Source: Liolophura sinensis (Eukaryota; Mollusca; Polyplacophora; Chitonida; Chitonidae). Taken from it: 60,000 nt of DNA. Shown here piece by piece: positions 50,101 to 56,100 of this stretch. Location of the stretch: assembly GCF_032854445.1 (NCBI RefSeq), contig NC_088302.1, positions 1,428,001 through 1,488,000 on the forward strand, read 5' to 3'. How positions within the stretch are numbered: the first letter of the stretch is position 1; each line of letters opens with the position of its first letter. Under the pieces are notes generated by a model that saw only the letters and a list, made by a program, of their open reading frames with translations, was not told where the DNA came from and ran no database searches. A program made the translations under genes and the position numbers.

Positions 50101-53100
50101 TGTATTAAACCTCAATTTGGATCACATTTATATTTTTAATATGTTCATAAATATTATCATAATTTAAGTTAAATGCATAGTTCCCATATAAACAACAAAT
50201 TTACGTTCAAATAAATTTGTTAGATAAGCATCACATCATTACGCAACAACGATAAATACCAAAAGTTGGTCCCAAATACTCACCATACAAAAACATTTTC
50301 ATATGCCCTTTTCTCTTGAAAAAAAAAATCAAAAAAAATATTAAAGATCACTATTTGCAAATAAGCTTTGACGCTTTTTCATCTGATTTTGGCATCATTT
50401 TTATGTTTTCTTCTCCTTTAACGTTCCTTGACAACATTCCTGTAACATTCCAGAAGAGAAAAAAAATCATTTTGCTTCAATCTTTCAACAAGTTTGCTAC
50501 CTTTTTCTCCTTGTTGTTGGTTTCTCGGTTCTATAGCCCAAATACTGGCATTATTTGCCACCTCCATCATAAAAGTACACCTTACCTCAGAAGATCTAGC
50601 TGTCTAGATTTACAAAGGTAATTCACAAAGTCCACAAACTCACAGAGCCCTGGATGTCCACATCTGCATATTTATTGAGCAATGACTGAACCACTTCAAT
50701 GTGCCCTCCCTTCACAGCATGGATCAGTATGGAGTCCCCATCCTGTCACAACAACAACAGCACACAAAATGGAAGATTCACCAGTCTTCTCCATAAATAA
50801 ATCTTGGTGATGTCTAATTGATCAGAAAGGTGGGAGATATTTATGAATGTATTTTATGTTACACATGGATATTCATTTAAGTACACAGTTGTATGTATGA
50901 AAGTATTCATTAAATGCAAGTAGTATTACAAAAAAACAGAGAAAACTTCAGATGTGTTTACTTCATAGGTAGCCCTAGAGACATGTACGCATGAATAGAA
51001 CTGTGACAAGGCAAAAAGGGGAAGTAACTCTTACCCTGTCCTTGAGGTTGACGTAGGCTCCATGTGACAGCAGGTCCTGAGCGATCTCTGTGTAACCTTC
51101 CTTGGCCGCAATCGTCAGAGCAGTAAACCCATCCTTGTGAAGACGACAAACATGTTACTATATACACCACAAGGAAAACTGACCTGCTTACTGCAAACTA
51201 TGTACATCACAATAATTCTATTTCATTTAATATTTATTTTCATCTGACAGTGCGGGGCCTTTACAGTAATACATCAGATTTGTGAGTGAGTGAGTGAGTG
51301 CTTGGGGTTTAACGTCGTACTCAACAATTCATCAGATTTGTCTGGGTGTGGGAAGCAATGTGATTTGTTGTTGACTGAGTGTATACAACCCTCTAAATAT
51401 AAAGTTTATTATTATTACTATTATTCACTACATGTGAAAATCACATCACATGGCTGTGGGCATTCCTATAGACTACAAAACATTGACTCCCATACTAATT
51501 TGAATGATAATAACATGGAAACCAGAGCCACTGTGATTGTCCACCTTATCTACAGCATTAGTATTAACACTACATCTACTACCTGCATTTACCTTATGTA
51601 CCCAGCAAAAGCACTGACATCAGCAATATTTCTTGTTTCTACCTTATCCATACCATTAGCATCAACATTACTTACCTTATCTAGAGCATTAGCATCAACA
51701 CTACTTACCTTATCCATACCATTAGCATCAACACTACTTACCTTATCTAGAGCATTAGCATCAACACTACTTAGCTTATCTATACCATTAGCATCAACAC
51801 TACTTACCTTATCTAGAGCATTAGCATCAACACTACTTACCTTATCTATACCATTAGCATCAACATTACTTACCTTATCTAGAGCATTAGCATCAACACT
51901 ACTTACCTTATCTAGAGCATTAGCATTGGCATTTTTCTCCAAGATTTCTCCAACAACTTCTGCATAACCACCACTGGTAGCTGCCAGCAATGCTGTCCAG
52001 GAATTCTGTCCAAGTGAAAATGTTTTTTCAAGAAACGCCATAATACATGCAGATTCAAATAAAATCAAATTATTAAAAGCAAATAAAATGGACTAAAAAC
52101 TGGGAATACTTTTTTGTCAAGAGAACGTTCCAAATACCTTCATATTTGTTCTTATTCTGTATGCTATACACAACTACACTATACTGGACACATCACTCAG
52201 ACATGTGTACAGATTTTCGCATCACTGCTAACACTCAGAATTATGTTAAAATTTGCAAATCAATATAATCAAAATAATAGTGGAATAAAATATACCAAAT
52301 AAAACATAGGGGCCGCCAAACTACTATTTTGTCTCGACATGAGTGCAAAATGCCTTTCAACAGGATTGTAATGGGATGGATACCTGCCGAAATGTGAGAT
52401 GGGACAGGTTAGGTCAATTAAATGACACTGAACATTGCAAAACATCAATAGAGCGCCATCATAGTCAGCAGAGCACTTACATCACAGATATAACCACGCA
52501 AATTACAGACACACGAAAATCAGCACGGAGAATACAGACTTGGGTTGTCGCAAGATTTCTTACGAAATATGAACATAAACTTCTTATTTGACCAAAACAA
52601 ATTTCAAAATAAGACAGCCCCACAAGGGAGATAACTGACCATGCCGGCAACATCCACGTTGGTGCCTTCCTGTAGTAACATCCTGACAATTTCCAGGTAA
52701 CCCTTCCTGCTGGCCCAGATCAGGGGCGTCGTCCCGTACTGTGCAGACATATGAAGGCATCAGTTTTATCCTTGATCACTACGTCAACCTGCCAGTACCT
52801 TTATTTCACATTGCCTTGCAATTTTATCTGACACAAATTACTATTCATCCAAATAATTACAGTTATTCTTTCTTAATGTTAGCATAAAACATTAATAACA
52901 TCTTGCTGAGCATAACACATTCAAATCATCACCTAAATAGTTCAAATTTGAATAAACAGGCAAATTCTAATGTGTAAAGCATTCACTTTGACCTTTAGGA
53001 TCCACTTTTCAATTTCTTTAACTTCAAAAGCAATGTGTTTGCTTTGGTACAAAATCTACAAAAGAACTAGTTTTAATAATGAGATGATTTGTGGCAGAAC

Positions 53101-56100
53101 TCAGCCTAAGAGCTTCCTACCTTGTCTGGCGAGTTGATCTTTGCCCCCTTCTGTAGCAGCATGGACACAATCTCTGTGTAGCCTCGGCCTGCTGCCCATG
53201 ACAAACATGTCATGTTGTGCTGAAAACACAGAAGAAATGCTTTCTACATAGTTATCACCATATGCATAGATGTGATGAAGTGGTGATGAACATGTCCATG
53301 AGAGACAGTGAGGTTCTCTCATATAACTGACTGCTTCATTCATGTGTATGACAAACATTGGAAGTTAGAACCAGAGTTAGTATCACTGAACAGACAGTTT
53401 CTGGCAGCTTTTCAATGAACTGAAATAGATGGCATATGGACATTCTGAACTGTTGATAACTTGAACAATCTCAAACAAATTGGCAATCATTATCATTACA
53501 ATGAAGGCTTTTTTCTTTTGCGTTTCGTATATGCACTAAAGACGAGGGGTAAAAGTAATGGCTCATGATGTAAGTGATGACTTACATCAGCTTTAACATT
53601 AGGGTTTGCTCCTCTGTCCAGCAGCTCCTGTACCACAGTTACCTTCCCTTTGTAACACGCCCACATCAATGCTGTCCAGTTACACTGAAAACACGGAATG
53701 AACCATTATGGCTGAACATAATACACTGAAAACAAGCAATCAACCAATATGGCTTAACGTAATACAATGAAAACAAGCAATCAACCAATATGGCTTAACG
53801 TAATACCCTGAAAACGAGCAATCAACCAATGTGGCTTAATGTAATACCCTGAAAACGAGCAATCAACCAATATGGCTTAACATAATACACCAAAATTGAG
53901 CAATCAACCAATGTGGCTTAATGTAATACACTGAAAACGAGCAATGGACCAATATGGCTTATCATAATACAACGAAAAGGAGCAATCAACGAACATGGCT
54001 TAACGTAATACACTGAAAACAAGCAATCAGTCAGTATGGTAGAAGGAAATACACTTATATAGAGCACTGAACATTCCACTCATTAAACACTCACTAGTAT
54101 AAATATACATGTAAAAACAGTGTGTTGGTTTTGAACTGTTTTCTCTGCACCATTTTTCGTTCCTGAGAATGCAAATTTAATGACTGAGAAATTGTACATG
54201 CCACTCTTACAGGACTTTTACAGGCCTTGCTTTCAGGCAATGTGTGTTTACCATGTCTCTGTGTTCCAGCACTGCATCTCTCTCCAGCAGCTCTATCACT
54301 ATCTCCAGGTGCCCCTCTCTGGCTGCACACAGCAGAGCACTCCAGCTTTCCTGGGGAGACACAGTGACAATGGGAGAGATAAAGAATTTCAACAATCCAA
54401 ATATGATGCAATACACTGAGACAGGAGTATGAAATAAACTGGGAAGAGAAACTAGAGAATATGAGGGTTCTTGTCTGTGACATTCAAGGTGTAATGAAAT
54501 GGTGTTAGTATCTGCACTGAAACATTACATACCAAGAATCAATTAAGTTGTTATCTACAGATTCTGCTGTGCTTTGTGTTCATCAACTGAACTAATGCCA
54601 ATTAAAAAAGTTAAAGGAACTATTTGGTCCATTAGAAAAGCTACACGTGCACTGTTCTCTGTACGTGTATGAAATGACGCATGTACATGTAGCAGGAATT
54701 TTAACACTTCACAACAACGATATAATTTATTTATTTGATTGGTGAGTTACGCCGTACTCAAGAATATTTCACTTATATGACGGAGGCCAGCATTATGGTG
54801 GGAGGAAACCGGGCTCTGCTCGGTGGAACCCACGACCATCCGCATATTGCTGACAAACCTTCCCACGTACGGCCGGAGAGGAAGCCAGCATGAGCTGGAA
54901 TTGAACTCACAGCAAAAGCATTGGTGAGAGACTCCTGGGTCATTACTCTGCACTAGTGTGCTAACTGACTGAGCCACGGAGGCCCCCAACAACGATATAA
55001 AGCCATGTAACAAAGGAGCATTAGTGTGAATAGCTCACATTATCCACAGCATTGACATCTACATCATTCTCCAGAAGCTCTCTGACGATGGACAACTCTC
55101 CCCGTTCGCAAGCCAGCATGAGAAACGTCTGGCCATTCTGAAACACATCAACCAACATACAGATTTAATCCAGAAACACCTTTTGTGGATATAATTCAGC
55201 ATAACGGAAATTCCCAAAGAACATTTATTTATTTATTTTATAAATGTTTATGCCATACACAAGGATATATGCCAGCATTTTGGTGGGGTGAAACCGGGGA
55301 GGGTGGGGGACCATGACAATCCGCAGGTTGCTGTCAAACCTTCTCTTGTACGACCACATGCACATCTTGTCACACTGACAGCTAAATGTAAACGGAAAGG
55401 TTGAGTATATCTGATCATAAATACCCAGCCTTACCCACCATTACACTGTGCCACAGCCGATGTACCTACGCGTACATTCAGAATCTGACACACGCACAAC
55501 GTTAACAGAGACTTTAGAAATTAATCAAGAGTACAGAGTGTATATTTATACCTTTTAACGGTGTACCCTTTAACATGCCAGGTGTACCTTGTAGTATGCC
55601 AATTATCTTAGCCTTTTTGATGGTACATGTATGTACAGATGTGATTATCATTGCAGAATATACACAAATTTCATTTCTTCCTCAAACCACCTCCAAATCT
55701 GCACAGTAACAATCGTTGGACAATTAACGATGGAAAAGTAAGTAATGTTAATCAGTTCTTCATAAAGATTATGTAAACATATTAATAGATAAAATCATAC
55801 AAATAAGTTTCACACCAAATGTGATGATATTTGGTGCAATGAATCCAGGCTCACTTTGACAAAGAAGTTAAAAACTATTTGTATATATGTGTGGAGTGAA
55901 TCCCCTCCATGTACAAATTCATGGGATTTTCACAAGCTTGATGTACTACCTTGTTGATAAATCAGGCACTTGAAACTTTACATCATAAGTGATGGCCTCA
56001 TTAGCTTGGTACAGGTCACCGAATGTACAAGTCAGTGAATGCAGCCAGGGCAGGATAAAGCTTGAACCATTCCACAATAGCCAGAGCAGGATCATTGTAG

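Noticed and set aside
54930-54986. tRNA gene on the minus strand
   Set aside because: It is the tRNA-like head of SINE family B, flanked by a target-site duplication.
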